The notes beneath the pieces are model-generated. The model was not told the origin of the DNA. It saw nothing but the letters and a program-made list of their open reading frames with translations, and ran no database searches. Positions 46,120-54,640 of a stretch of 64,000 bases of DNA are shown in pieces. A program made the translations under genes and the position numbers. Origin of the DNA: UBA6522 sp963664945 (lineage in GTDB: Bacteria; Pseudomonadota; Gammaproteobacteria; Steroidobacterales; Rariloculaceae); the NCBI GenBank assembly GCA_963664945.1, contig OY761822.1:3782001-3846000 (forward strand). Direction: 5' to 3'. Position 1 is the first letter of the stretch, and each line of letters starts with the position of its first letter.

Positions 46120-47135
46120 GTCGCGCTCCCGTCGGCCCAGACGTCGATGTGGGCGATATCCACCGGCGGCGGCGGGCTGTTGCGGGCTTCCTCCGTCGCC
46201 TGGTCGATGACCGCATCGGTCTCGGACTCGATGGCCTCGATTTCGGCCTCGGATACATCCAGGTCGATCAACCGCTTCCGGTACATCGGTATGGGGTCCC
46301 GGGCGAGCCAGGCCTGCAATTCCTCGTCCGGGCGGTACTTGCCGGGATCCGCGCGGGAGTGACCGCCATGGCGGTAGGTATGTGCTTCGATCAGGCTCGG
46401 TCCGTCGCCGCGGCGCGCCTTGTCCAAGGCAGCGCAGGCGGCCTCGTAAACCACATCGGCATCGTTGCCGTCGATGACGATGGACGCAAGCCCGTACGCG
46501 CCGGCCCGATCCGCCGCCGGGTTCTTGACCGCCGTGACTTCGTCGATGGGCGTGTATTCCATGTAGAGGTTGTTCTCGCAGACGAATACCACGGGCAAGT
46601 TCCAGATCACCGCGAAATTCAGTGCCTCGTGGAATGCGCCGATGTTGGTCGTCCCGTCGCCGAAGAAACAGACCGACACCTGTCCGGTGCCCTTGTACTG
46701 AGCCGACCAGGCTGCGCCCGCGGCCACCGGCAGATGCGCTCCGATGATCGCGTAGGAACCCATGGCGCCGTGCTCCACGCTGGTCAGGTGCATGGAACCG
46801 CCCTTGCCGCGCAGCAGGCCGCATTCCCGGCCCATGAGTTCACCGAGAATGGACGTCATGGTGACGCCCCGGACATAGGTGTGGTTATGGCCGCGGTAGG
46901 TGCAGAACGTGTAATCGTCGGAGCGCATGGCCGTTCCGAATCCGGCGGCGACAGCCTCCTGGCCCAGGGCCAGGTGACTGGTTCCCTTGACCAGGTTCTG
47001 CATGAAGAGATCGTAGGCGCGCTGTTCCAGGACGCGGCACTCGTACATGACCCGATAAAGCTTGAGACGAGTCGCCTGATCGATTCCCGGCGCCTGCACG
47101 ATGGCGGTTTTCTTCGCTGCCGCGGTGTTGCCCAT
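46107..47135 (-). CDS. 2-oxoacid dehydrogenase E1 alpha subunit
   Basis: A 342-residue ThDP-binding alpha subunit. The cofactor motif is FFGDGTTNIGAFHEALNFA...VCENN. TYRGHNHTYVRG, MGRECGLLRGKGGSMHL and AHTYRHGGHSRADPGKYR (phosphorylation-loop region in homologues) are conserved. It resembles pyruvate/acetoin dehydrogenase type E1 (PdhA/AcoA) more than branched-chain E1. ATG at 47135 has AGGGA five bases upstream. An ATG at 47156 in frame is less likely, because it would lie within the terminator tail region. The operon is preceded by a structured leader ending in an intrinsic terminator at 47154-47187. Confidence 0.92.
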   Translation of the reverse strand: MGNTAAAKKTAIVQAPGIDQATRLKLYRVMYECRVLEQRAYDLFMQNLVKGTSHLALGQEAVAAGFGTAMRSDDYTFCTYRGHNHTYVRGVTMTSILGELMGRECGLLRGKGGSMHLTSVEHGAMGSYAIIGAHLPVAAGAAWSAQYKGTGQVSVCFFGDGTTNIGAFHEALNFAVIWNLPVVFVCENNLYMEYTPIDEVTAVKNPAADRAGAYGLASIVIDGNDADVVYEAACAALDKARRGDGPSLIEAHTYRHGGHSRADPGKYRPDEELQAWLARDPIPMYRKRLIDLDVSEAEIEAIESETDAVIDQATEEARNSPPPPVDIAHIDVWADGSATWRN

Positions 47136-47153
47136 GGTTCCCTGCCTGAAATA

Positions 47154-47187
47154 CAAAAATCGCCCCCGCCAGGATGGCGAGGGCGAT
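47154..47187 (-). terminator. Intrinsic terminator just upstream of E1alpha start (attenuator candidate)
   Basis: On the minus strand the 12-bp stem ATCGCCCTCGCC/GGCGGGGGCGAT (one wobble), with a 5-nt loop, is followed at once by TTTTTGTATTT. It ends 19 bases before the E1alpha ATG, so transcripts entering from upstream must pass it to express the operon. Placement is that of a leader attenuator or riboswitch expression platform. Confidence 0.75.
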
Positions 47188-47234
47188 GCGGTAGCTTAAC
47201 AGCTAGCAACACGGACTAGAAGATGCAGAGGTTG

Positions 47235-47366
47235 TACAACAGCAATTCCCGCCAACGACGCTCGCTCATCCGTCTTGGCCCGAATAAACGGCGAAATTCG
47301 CCATTGGGGCGTGATCCTGGAGGCGATTGTCGGGTCTCCCGGCGCTTGGCGGGAATTGCTGGTTGT
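47235..47366. repeat. ~21-bp inverted repeat bounding a 132-bp element
   Basis: Arms at 47235-47255 and 47346-47366 match perfectly over 16 bp (CAGCAATTCCCGCCAA and its complement) and over ~20 bp with one indel. The interior includes a small palindrome GGCGAATTTCGCC on the minus strand. A partial third copy of the arm occurs near 47429. No gene is supported. It could be a miniature mobile element or the long-range helix of a leader RNA for the dehydrogenase operon. Confidence 0.7.
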
Positions 47367-47446
47367 CCAACGAGAAATGAGCCTGAGCGGCAAGCGGTAT
47401 TCCAGCGAGACAAGCCTGAACCAAGGGCGGGAATCGCAGTCGAAAG

Positions 47447-47475
47447 CCCCCCCACCGATTGTCTCGGTGGGGGCC
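47447..47475 (-). terminator. Rho-independent terminator of TonB receptor 47564-50041
   Basis: A perfect 10-bp stem (CCCCCACCGA/TCGGTGGGGG) with a 5-nt loop, flanked by AAAG on one side and CTTT on the other, so it can work in both directions. It is ~90 bp after the receptor stop on the minus strand and separates it from the dehydrogenase leader. Confidence 0.8.
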
Positions 47476-47563
47476 CTTTGCAGTGCTTCGAACGTCGGCC
47501 TCCAGCGGCCGAAGGGACGGATGAGGGCGGATTTGCAGCCGTGAATTCCTACGGCGCAAGCTC

Positions 47564-50041
47564 CTAGAACCTGTAGGTCAGGCCCAGGCCGACCTCGCGC
47601 GGATCGCGCGGCAGCACCTGGAAGTTACTGGCTCCCATGCCGCCCTGATTGTAGTCCGTACCCTCCTGGACGATACGCGGTGTATCGTCGTTGGTCAGAT
47701 TTCGCCCGTAGAGCCGGAAATCCCACGGTTCGTTGCGGAAGTTGATGCTCGCGTTCAGGGTCTGCGTCTCGGGCAATGCCATGTAGTTGGCATTGTCGAG
47801 CCACTGCTCGCCGATGCTTCGCCAGTCGAGTCGCGCCACGAGATTCCAGTCCGTATTCGCCAGCGGCGCGCGGTAGGTTGCCGAAACGTTGTATGCGAAA
47901 TCCGGTTGTCGCGTGAACTCGTTACCGATGGCGCTCACGCAGTTGAAGAGCACGCCGGAGCCATCGCCGACCGTATTCGTCGGCGTCAGGCCGATATCCT
48001 GCACGGCGCCGGGCGAGCAGAACGTCTCGTACTCCGTCGACTGCCAGGTGGCCGATCCACGCACGTCCCAGTTGTCGTTGACTACCCAGGTGGCCTCCGC
48101 TTCGAGGCCGTGCACGTTGGCCGACCCGAGATCGAGCTGCGCCCGGATCATGTAGTCGCCCGGAGTCAAACCCGGGAGGAATCCCGGACTCTGCACGCCC
48201 TGCTGGGCAGAGAGCGTGTCCACGTTGAAGTTGACGGTGAACGCCTGGTTGTAATGCTCCCAGTCCATCTGGTAGACCGCGGCCGCCAACTGCACGCGAT
48301 TGTCCGCGAGTCCCGCCTTGATACCGACTTCGAAGTTCGTGATCTCTTCCTGTTCATAGAAGAGGATGCTTTCCAGTTCCCACTCGACGAGGCCGAGATC
48401 GTACACTTGCTCATGCGCAGCGACGATCCTCGGGCTGCGCGCCGCGGGAATTACGCCGGCCGGATTGATGCCGGTTGCAAACTGCGCGTAGGCAGTCACG
48501 CCGTTGTCGAACGCGTGATTGACCGCGAGACGGGGAATAAACGAGGTCGTCGTGTTGGTGAAGGCTTCGTCGGTCACCTGGTTGACGTTGGTCATGTCTT
48601 CGCTCTGGTAGCGCCCCTCCAGCGAAACCGTCGTGCGCTCGCTGATGTCATACGTGACATTCGCGAACACGGCCCTGTTCTGCGACATCTCAGAGATGAT
48701 GACGTTGGGCTGAATCGCCAGCTCTTCCCGGCGTCCCTGGAGGATGCCCGCGTACTGGCTCCACACGAGTGTCAGGAAGTCGTAGTCGTACACCGAGCCG
48801 CCGGCCGTCCAGCGCAGGCGATTGTCGCCCGGCGACAGCCACCGTACCTCCACCATCTTCTCCTCGATGTCGGTCGGATCGGCCATGTGATTGACCGTCA
48901 TGGGACCCATGGCGACCATGGCCACACCATTCACCACAGCGATATTCAACGGCGCATTGCTGCGATCGCCGTCCGCCTGGCGATTGTAGTATTCCTCGGA
49001 GTAGAGGGTCAGGACCTGCAGATCGCCGTTATCGAAGGCGAAGTTGAACTCGCCCTGGAGACGGTCGCGCTCGTTGACCACGCTCGGATCGACGATGCTG
49101 TAAGTCGAGGCCAGATCGATGGCGGCCGGGTCCGTGTGACCTGCCGTGACGTCGATGTTGGTTGGAATGCCGGTCGGCGGCGCCGAAACGTCGCAGTCGA
49201 AGGCGCCGCGAATCCAGCGGACCCCGATGAGGTTCGGGCTTTCGAAGTTCGTGCAGTCCCTGTACGACTCGGGGCTGATGTAATAGCGCAGCGTCATGTC
49301 GTCGTCGGTTCTGAGCGACTGGGCTCTTACTTCGCCGCTGAACGTGTCGCTGGGCGCGAATGCCAGCTTGCCGCTGATGTACTGCGTGTTGGTGCCGCCG
49401 ACGTGGATGCCGTCGGTCGTCACCCAGGAATCGTCGCCGTCGTACTCGTCTACATTGACATCCAGCGTGTATCCGAACGTGTCGTTGATCGGGCCGCCGA
49501 GGGCGAGCGTGACGTTGTTGCGCCCCAGACTGCTCGTGCCGGCTCTGAGGTCGCCCTCGAACTCTTCGCCCGGATCGCGCGTCACGTAGTTGATCGCGCC
49601 TGCGAAGGTCGAGCGCCCGAACGCGGCGCTTTGCGGGCCGCGGAATACCTCGACGCGCTCGATGCCCGCGAACTGCATCGTGCCCTGTGCGCCGACGAGC
49701 GGCATGCCGTCGATGAAAGACATGACTTTCTGTCGCGTCGTGGCCGTCGCCGTGGACTGGATGCCACGCACCGCCGGCGTCGCGGAGATACGGTCATGAT
49801 TCACGTCGTAATCGACGCCCGGCGTGAGTTCGAAGAAGTCGCGTGGATCGAAGATGCCCGCCTCTTCAATCAATCCGGCGTTGATGACGGAGATGGAAAC
49901 CGGCACCTCCTGCAGGTTCTCCTCGCGCTTCCGGGCGGTCACCACAATTTCTTCCAATGCGGTCACGCCCTGGCTGTGCACGGGTGGCAAAATCAATGCT
50001 CCGGACAGTGAAACGACGATCAAGCGAAGTACTCGGCGCAT
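47564..50041 (-). CDS. TonB-dependent receptor
   Basis: An outer-membrane receptor of 825 residues. The signal peptide is LRLIVVSLSGALILPPVHSQ. The TonB box region is EEIVVTARKREENLQEVPVS, and the plug contains MSFIDGMPLVGAQGTMQFAG and VEVFRGPQSAAFGRSTFAGA. The barrel ends VGLGLTYRF with the terminal phenylalanine needed for assembly. Start at 50041 is supported by GGAGGAGATTGCAC. It is closely related to the receptor at 58622-61036 (same plug wording, GRSTF instead of the GKNTT of the other pair), so the window holds two receptor sub-families of two. The ligand is unknown. Confidence 0.93.
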   Translation of the reverse strand: MRRVLRLIVVSLSGALILPPVHSQGVTALEEIVVTARKREENLQEVPVSISVINAGLIEEAGIFDPRDFFELTPGVDYDVNHDRISATPAVRGIQSTATATTRQKVMSFIDGMPLVGAQGTMQFAGIERVEVFRGPQSAAFGRSTFAGAINYVTRDPGEEFEGDLRAGTSSLGRNNVTLALGGPINDTFGYTLDVNVDEYDGDDSWVTTDGIHVGGTNTQYISGKLAFAPSDTFSGEVRAQSLRTDDDMTLRYYISPESYRDCTNFESPNLIGVRWIRGAFDCDVSAPPTGIPTNIDVTAGHTDPAAIDLASTYSIVDPSVVNERDRLQGEFNFAFDNGDLQVLTLYSEEYYNRQADGDRSNAPLNIAVVNGVAMVAMGPMTVNHMADPTDIEEKMVEVRWLSPGDNRLRWTAGGSVYDYDFLTLVWSQYAGILQGRREELAIQPNVIISEMSQNRAVFANVTYDISERTTVSLEGRYQSEDMTNVNQVTDEAFTNTTTSFIPRLAVNHAFDNGVTAYAQFATGINPAGVIPAARSPRIVAAHEQVYDLGLVEWELESILFYEQEEITNFEVGIKAGLADNRVQLAAAVYQMDWEHYNQAFTVNFNVDTLSAQQGVQSPGFLPGLTPGDYMIRAQLDLGSANVHGLEAEATWVVNDNWDVRGSATWQSTEYETFCSPGAVQDIGLTPTNTVGDGSGVLFNCVSAIGNEFTRQPDFAYNVSATYRAPLANTDWNLVARLDWRSIGEQWLDNANYMALPETQTLNASINFRNEPWDFRLYGRNLTNDDTPRIVQEGTDYNQGGMGASNFQVLPRDPREVGLGLTYRF

Positions 50042-50217
50042 GTGCAATCTCCTCCAGAACTTGTTGGCCCACACCACAATTCCCGCTCTACCGTGCCGCC
50101 TCGCACAACTCGCGAACGGCCTGCGGGCGCAGGAACCCAGATCATACGGGAGCGTAACCGGCACTGTCGAGGAAATTCACAATTCGTTGCATAACTGCAA
50201 CATTCTTGTCAAGCGCA

Positions 50218-50544
50218 TCAACCGAACCGGCCATCGGACCGGTGTACCCGAGCAAGGTGCTCGGCAGGCAAACTCTCCGTTACCCTCGAAACGACTACCG
50301 TAACCAGCACGGCCGTCAGCCCGGCCAACGTAGCCGCGGAATAGGGGCTTGTGGCATAAAAGTCGAACCAGCGCCCGAACGATTCCAGGAACGTGCCCGA
50401 CGGCCAGTGCCCGGAAAGCGCCTCGCTGTGAATCAGCACGAACAGGATCGCGCCGGTGACTCTCCGGTTGCCCAGCACGCCGAATCCGACCATCGCCAGG
50501 ATGTAGCCGAACAGGAAAAGCCAGGACCAAGTGTATAGGGTCAT
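50218..50544 (-). pseudogene. Sodium:solute symporter remnant (ends joined)
   Basis: A 108-codon frame. The first ~28 residues (YTWSWLFLFGYILAMVGFGV) match the first helix of SSS-family symporters. From about residue 30 the sequence is the extreme C-terminus of the same family (FVLIHSEALSGHWPSGTFLE, then a last helix and ESLPAEHLARVH). Some 370 residues in between appear to be missing. The frame is open, so a two- or three-helix product might be made, but not a transporter. The family reading is from memory of SSS ends. An independent small membrane protein is the alternative. Confidence 0.6.
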
Positions 50545-50680
50545 TTAGCTATCCGGGTGTCGCCGGGTCGAGCGCAATCCCGGCCACGCGCAGCCTCGCT
50601 TTTCGATAAAAGTTGAAAACGCGCCATTTTAACGAAATAATCCGCGCGCACGATACGACGCCGCAACATCTCGGGAGTAC

Positions 50681-51709
50681 ATGATGATCAATGCCGCCAT
50701 CGTCGGTATGGGTTGGTGGGGACAGACTCTGGTCGAGTCCGTCTCCGGCGCCAGCAACAAGATCCGGTTTGCCGCCGGTGTCGCCCGACGCTCGACGGAG
50801 CAACTCGAAGCGTTTACCCGGGAGCATGGTCTGACGTTCGTCAATGACTACGCGGAAGTCCTCGACGACCCGAATATCGACGCCGTAGTCCTGGCCACTC
50901 CTCATTCGGTACACGCCGACCAGGTAGTGGCGGCCGCGGAGGCCGGCAAGCATGTCTTCTGCGAGAAACCTTTCGCGCTGCGCAAGGCGTCCGCCGAGCG
51001 GGCGGTGGCGGCGACCGAAAAGGCCGGCGTGACCCTCGGGCTCGGATATAACCGCCGCCTGCATCCGGAAATGACCAGACTGCGCGACCAGATCGGATCC
51101 GGAGAACTCGGCGAGATTCTGCACTTTGAAGCCAACATGACATTCCCCAATGCGCTGTTCCTGTCGCCGGACGCCTGGCGGGCGAGCCGGGACGAAACAC
51201 CCTGCGGCGGCCTGACGCCCATGGGGGTCCACGCGGTCGACGGCATGATCGACCTCGGCGGCGAGATCGACGAGGTGTATTGCCAGAGCTTCAGGCGCGT
51301 CGTGGCCGTGGACGCCGACGACACCACCTCGATGCTGTTTCGCATGGGGGCGGGCATGTCCGGGTACCTGGCCACAATGACGGCCACCGGCGGCGGTTTC
51401 AGCTTCCAGGTCTTCGGCTCGAAGGGATTCGTGAGGCTGGAGGGCATGACCCATATCGCCGGCGCGCCCTCGGAGGAACGGCGCAAACGGTGTTTCGGCA
51501 CCTGCTACTTCAAGCCGGTGAAGGGACCTCTGAAAACCTGGGAGGCAGACCAGTTCGACATTGTGCAAGCCTGCCTGGAGCAGTTCGCGGACGCCGTGGA
51601 CGGCACGCAGCCGTTCATCGTCCCCACACAGGAGATGATTCACGGCGCAGCGGTGACGGAAACCATAGTAAAGTCGGCGGCTTCCCATCAAATCGAGAAA
51701 GTGATCTGA
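50681..51709 (+). CDS. Gfo/Idh/MocA family NAD(P)-dependent oxidoreductase
   Basis: A 342-residue sugar or cyclitol-type dehydrogenase. The dinucleotide site is INAAIVGMGWWGQTLVESV. The family core follows: VLATPHSVHADQVVAAAEAG, then HVFCEKPFALRKASAE with the EKP lysine, then a C-terminal alpha/beta domain containing GGLTPMGVHAVDGMIDLG. The tail includes two cysteines (CFGTCYFK). ATG at 50681 is followed by a second ATG. It heads a plus-strand run with the M24 protein and the tartrate-type dehydrogenase, suggesting catabolism of a hydroxyacid or sugar acid. Confidence 0.88.
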   Translation: MMINAAIVGMGWWGQTLVESVSGASNKIRFAAGVARRSTEQLEAFTREHGLTFVNDYAEVLDDPNIDAVVLATPHSVHADQVVAAAEAGKHVFCEKPFALRKASAERAVAATEKAGVTLGLGYNRRLHPEMTRLRDQIGSGELGEILHFEANMTFPNALFLSPDAWRASRDETPCGGLTPMGVHAVDGMIDLGGEIDEVYCQSFRRVVAVDADDTTSMLFRMGAGMSGYLATMTATGGGFSFQVFGSKGFVRLEGMTHIAGAPSEERRKRCFGTCYFKPVKGPLKTWEADQFDIVQACLEQFADAVDGTQPFIVPTQEMIHGAAVTETIVKSAASHQIEKVI

Positions 51710-51788
51710 TCCGCCGCCGGGCAGAGCGGCGGCGTAAACAGATACAACCCATTTACCAGAGACAACGGATTAACCAAGGAGACACGCG

Positions 51789-53021
51789 GTGAGAGAAGGC
51801 ACAGTTGGAATGATGCAGGTGGACTATGAGCAGCGGATGGACATGGACCGCATGCGAGAACACCGGGTGTCGAGAATCAAGAAATACATGGACGAATTCG
51901 ACGTGGAATGCCTGCTGCTGTTCGACACCAGCAACAAGCGCTACGCCACCTCCACGGCCGTCGCCTCGCCCGAAGTGGACAACATGGGCCGCTACGCCAT
52001 CGTGCCACGGGATGGCTACCCGCATATCTTTGGATTCGGCTCGGAGGTTGCCGCGGAAAAACTCTACTGTCCCTGGGTGGCCGAAACCACGTTCCCGGCG
52101 CACGGCACCATGCACGGCGCCCTGCCCATGGCCTGGAAGTGCTACGAGGGCTTTCTCAAGGACCTGGACATGGTGCTGGACAACCACGGCATGGACAAGA
52201 AGAAGGTCCGCATCGGCGTGGACATCGTCGAGTCCCAGATCATCCTGGCGCTGCTTGAGAACGGCTACAACATCACCGACGGCCAGGGCGTGATGCAGTA
52301 TGCCCGCGCCATCAAGAACGAAGACGAGATCATGTGCCTGAAGCACGGTGCAGCCATTGTCGATGGCGCATTTCACAAGATCGCGCAGACCATCGCGCCC
52401 GGAGTGAAGGAGAACGACCTGCAGGCGGTTGCCGCACACGAAATGCATCGCCTGGGCGCCCAGTGGGTCCACAACGTGCAGGTCACGACCGGCAATCGAA
52501 CCCATCCCCACCCGCACCTGAGCTCGGACCGCCTGATTCAGCCCGGCGACATGATCTTCATGGATATCGTCTGCATGTTCAACGGCTACCACACCTGCGT
52601 CTACCGCTGTTTCTGCTGCGGCAAGCCCAACCAGAAGCAGCTGGACATCCACAAGCGCTGCCTGGAATACCAGCTCGCCGGAATTGAGGCCGTGAAGCCG
52701 GGCGTGACCAGCGCGGACGTCGCTGCCGTCTGGCCGGACCACAAGGCCATGGGCGCCCGCAGCGAGCACGAAGTCTTCGGGCTGCAGTACGGGCACGGCC
52801 TCGGCGTCGGACTGTGGGAGTTCCCCATCATCTCCCGAGCCTACAGCTTCGACCATCCGGTCGAGATCCAGCCCGGCATGGTATTCGCGCTGGAAACCTA
52901 CGCGGGAATCGGTTACGACGGCGTACGGCTGGAAGACGAGGTGGTGGTCACGGAAACCGGCATCGAAGTCATCACCAAGTTCCCGACCGATGAACTCTTC
53001 GGTTGCGGAATGAACTACTAG
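51789..53021 (+). CDS. M24-fold (creatinase/aminopeptidase P-like) protein with altered metal site
   Basis: A 410-residue pita-bread-fold protein. The N-terminal creatinase domain (MDRMREHRVSRIKKYMDEFD, LLLFDTSNKRYAT) is reminiscent of Xaa-Pro dipeptidases and the DddP clade. Of the five canonical metal ligands, D259 (MDIV), H336 (YGHGLGVGLWE), E369 (ALETYAG) and E382 (RLEDEV) are present. The second aspartate is replaced by C270 in GYHTCVYR, within a cysteine-rich stretch (CVYRCFCC). It may bind another metal, use a cofactor-free lyase chemistry, or be inactive. The start is GTG 51789 with AAGGAG upstream. It precedes the tartrate-type dehydrogenase by 9 bp. Confidence 0.82.
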   Translation: MREGTVGMMQVDYEQRMDMDRMREHRVSRIKKYMDEFDVECLLLFDTSNKRYATSTAVASPEVDNMGRYAIVPRDGYPHIFGFGSEVAAEKLYCPWVAETTFPAHGTMHGALPMAWKCYEGFLKDLDMVLDNHGMDKKKVRIGVDIVESQIILALLENGYNITDGQGVMQYARAIKNEDEIMCLKHGAAIVDGAFHKIAQTIAPGVKENDLQAVAAHEMHRLGAQWVHNVQVTTGNRTHPHPHLSSDRLIQPGDMIFMDIVCMFNGYHTCVYRCFCCGKPNQKQLDIHKRCLEYQLAGIEAVKPGVTSADVAAVWPDHKAMGARSEHEVFGLQYGHGLGVGLWEFPIISRAYSFDHPVEIQPGMVFALETYAGIGYDGVRLEDEVVVTETGIEVITKFPTDELFGCGMNY

Positions 53022-53030
53022 CCGTCGCTC

Positions 53031-54089
53031 ATGAGCACGCTGAAGATCGCCCTGATCCCCGGCGACGGGATCGGCAAGGAGGTCATGCCCGAGGGTGTGC
53101 GGGTCCTGGAAGCGGCGGCGGCCGGTCATGGCATCGAGTTCCAGTGGCAGGAATTCGACTGGTCCTGCGAGCGCTACCTGAAGACCGGCGCGATGATGCC
53201 CGCGGACGGCATCGAAACGCTCCGCGCCTTCGACGCCATCTATCTCGGTGCGGTCGGCTTCCCCACGGTGGCCGACCACGTCTCCCTCTGGGGCCTGCTG
53301 ATCCCGATCCGGCGCGAGTTCGATCAGTACATCAATCTGCGTCCGGTGAGGCTGTTCGACGGCGTGCCCTGCCCGCTGGCCGGCAAGGAGGCGGGCGATA
53401 TCGACTTCTACGTGGTACGGGAGAACGTCGAGGGCGAGTATTCGGCCATCGGCGGCGTGCAATACCAGGGCACCGAGAACGAGATCGTCATCCAGCAGAG
53501 CGTCTTTACCCGCCACGGTGTCGACCGGGTCGTCAAGTACGCTTATGAATTGGCCAATTCACGCGCCGCAAGGCACCTGACCTCGGCGACCAAGTCCAAC
53601 GGGATCATCCATTCCATGCCTTACTGGGATGCGAGGGTCAAGGCGATGGGCGAGCACTACCCGGATGTGGAAGTGGATCAGTTCCACATCGACATTCTCA
53701 CGGCGAACTTCGTGCGCATGCCGGAGCACTTCGATGTCGTGGTCGGCAGCAACCTGTTCGGCGACATCCTTTCCGATCTGGGTCCCGCCTGCACGGGCAC
53801 CATCGCCATCGCTCCGTCGGCGAACATGAACCCGGAGAAGGCGCATCCCTCCATGTTCGAACCGGTGCACGGCTCGGCGCCCGATATTGTCGGCCGGGGC
53901 ATTGCCAATCCGATCGGCACCATCTGGGCCGGCGCGATGATGCTTCAGCACCTGGGTCATCCGGCCGTTCACGATTCGGTGCTGGGAGCCATAGAAACCG
54001 TCCTGCGGGAGGGCAAGCGCCTGACCCCGGACATGGGCGGCAAGGCCACCACGGTACAATTGGGCAAGGCCATCGCCGGGGCGATCTAG
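53031..54089 (+). CDS. Tartrate/D-malate dehydrogenase-like (isopropylmalate dehydrogenase family)
   Basis: A 352-residue NAD-dependent beta-decarboxylating dehydrogenase. IALIPGDGIGKEV opens the fold. The substrate arginines sit in IRREFDQYINLRPVRL, a tyrosine/lysine pair in FYVVRENVEGEY and the following segment, and metal-binding aspartates in VGSNLFGDILSDLG. FEPVHGSAPDIVGRGIANP binds NAD. The sequence fits tartrate dehydrogenase/decarboxylase and D-malate dehydrogenase more than LeuB, because the LeuB-specific helix is replaced by a LWGLLIPIRR segment. It probably completes the pathway begun by the Gfo/Idh enzyme and the M24-fold protein in the same operon. Confidence 0.88.
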   Translation: MSTLKIALIPGDGIGKEVMPEGVRVLEAAAAGHGIEFQWQEFDWSCERYLKTGAMMPADGIETLRAFDAIYLGAVGFPTVADHVSLWGLLIPIRREFDQYINLRPVRLFDGVPCPLAGKEAGDIDFYVVRENVEGEYSAIGGVQYQGTENEIVIQQSVFTRHGVDRVVKYAYELANSRAARHLTSATKSNGIIHSMPYWDARVKAMGEHYPDVEVDQFHIDILTANFVRMPEHFDVVVGSNLFGDILSDLGPACTGTIAIAPSANMNPEKAHPSMFEPVHGSAPDIVGRGIANPIGTIWAGAMMLQHLGHPAVHDSVLGAIETVLREGKRLTPDMGGKATTVQLGKAIAGAI

Positions 54090-54155
54090 CGTCGCCGAAG
54101 CGGGCGACCGCGTCGTCCCGGGTGGCGTACCGGGAATCTGTTCCGGATAGCCAAG

Positions 54156-54563
54156 ATGCAGTTACAACGCCGGCAAATCTGGCTGGTACTCCTGGTGGAG
54201 ACCGTATTCCTGGCGATATTGGCGGTGTGGGTACTGATTCGCCTGGACCGGATATTCGAGCCGGTCAGCGTCCTTGTAGCGCTCGCCATCATCGTCATCG
54301 GCGATGTGATCGCCGTACTTCTGATGCAGGGGTTCGCGCCCACCCGAATCACTTTTTCGGCGGGAGAAAGCGAATTGCGGGGTCAGGCCGTGGACGGGTT
54401 CGGGCCGAGCGACCGCGGACGTGTCGAACTCAGGGGCGAGCGGTGGTCGGCACGCCGCAAGGGTCCGGAGCCGATCCATCCCGGCGACCCTGTCAGGATC
54501 GTTGCTCGCAAGGGATTGAATCTGATCGTGGAGCGAACCCCGCCAGAGGCACCGAGGAAATAG
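54156..54563 (+). CDS. NfeD-like small membrane protein
   Basis: A 135-residue protein with two N-terminal transmembrane helices (WLVLLVETVFLAILAVWVLI; VSVLVALAIIVIGDVIAVLL) and a C-terminal OB-fold-like domain. That domain has RGQAVDGFGPSDRGRVELRG, ERWSAR, GDPVRIVARKGLNLIVE, the pattern of NfeD C-terminal domains. Such proteins usually pair with a membrane serine protease or a flotillin. Neither is adjacent here. It lies 66 bp after the dehydrogenase and may be the operon end. Confidence 0.7.
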   Translation: MQLQRRQIWLVLLVETVFLAILAVWVLIRLDRIFEPVSVLVALAIIVIGDVIAVLLMQGFAPTRITFSAGESELRGQAVDGFGPSDRGRVELRGERWSARRKGPEPIHPGDPVRIVARKGLNLIVERTPPEAPRK

Positions 54564-54640
54564 TCCAGCGGCTCAGCGACAAACCGGTTCTGAACGGCGA
54601 AATTCAGACTCGCGCCGATGCAGCGGCAGGGTTCCGGATC

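Noticed and set aside
47160..47290. tRNA gene upstream of the dehydrogenase operon
   Set aside because: The terminator placement suggested one, but no cloverleaf with T-loop or CCA-adjacent acceptor stem could be built.
47906..50011. Plus-strand ORF of 701 codons
   Set aside because: Antisense shadow of the TonB receptor. Composition is dominated by R, H, V and D as expected for such shadows.
51753..53516. Minus-strand ORF of 587 codons
   Set aside because: Covers the M24-fold gene and part of the dehydrogenase on the other strand. No family resemblance.
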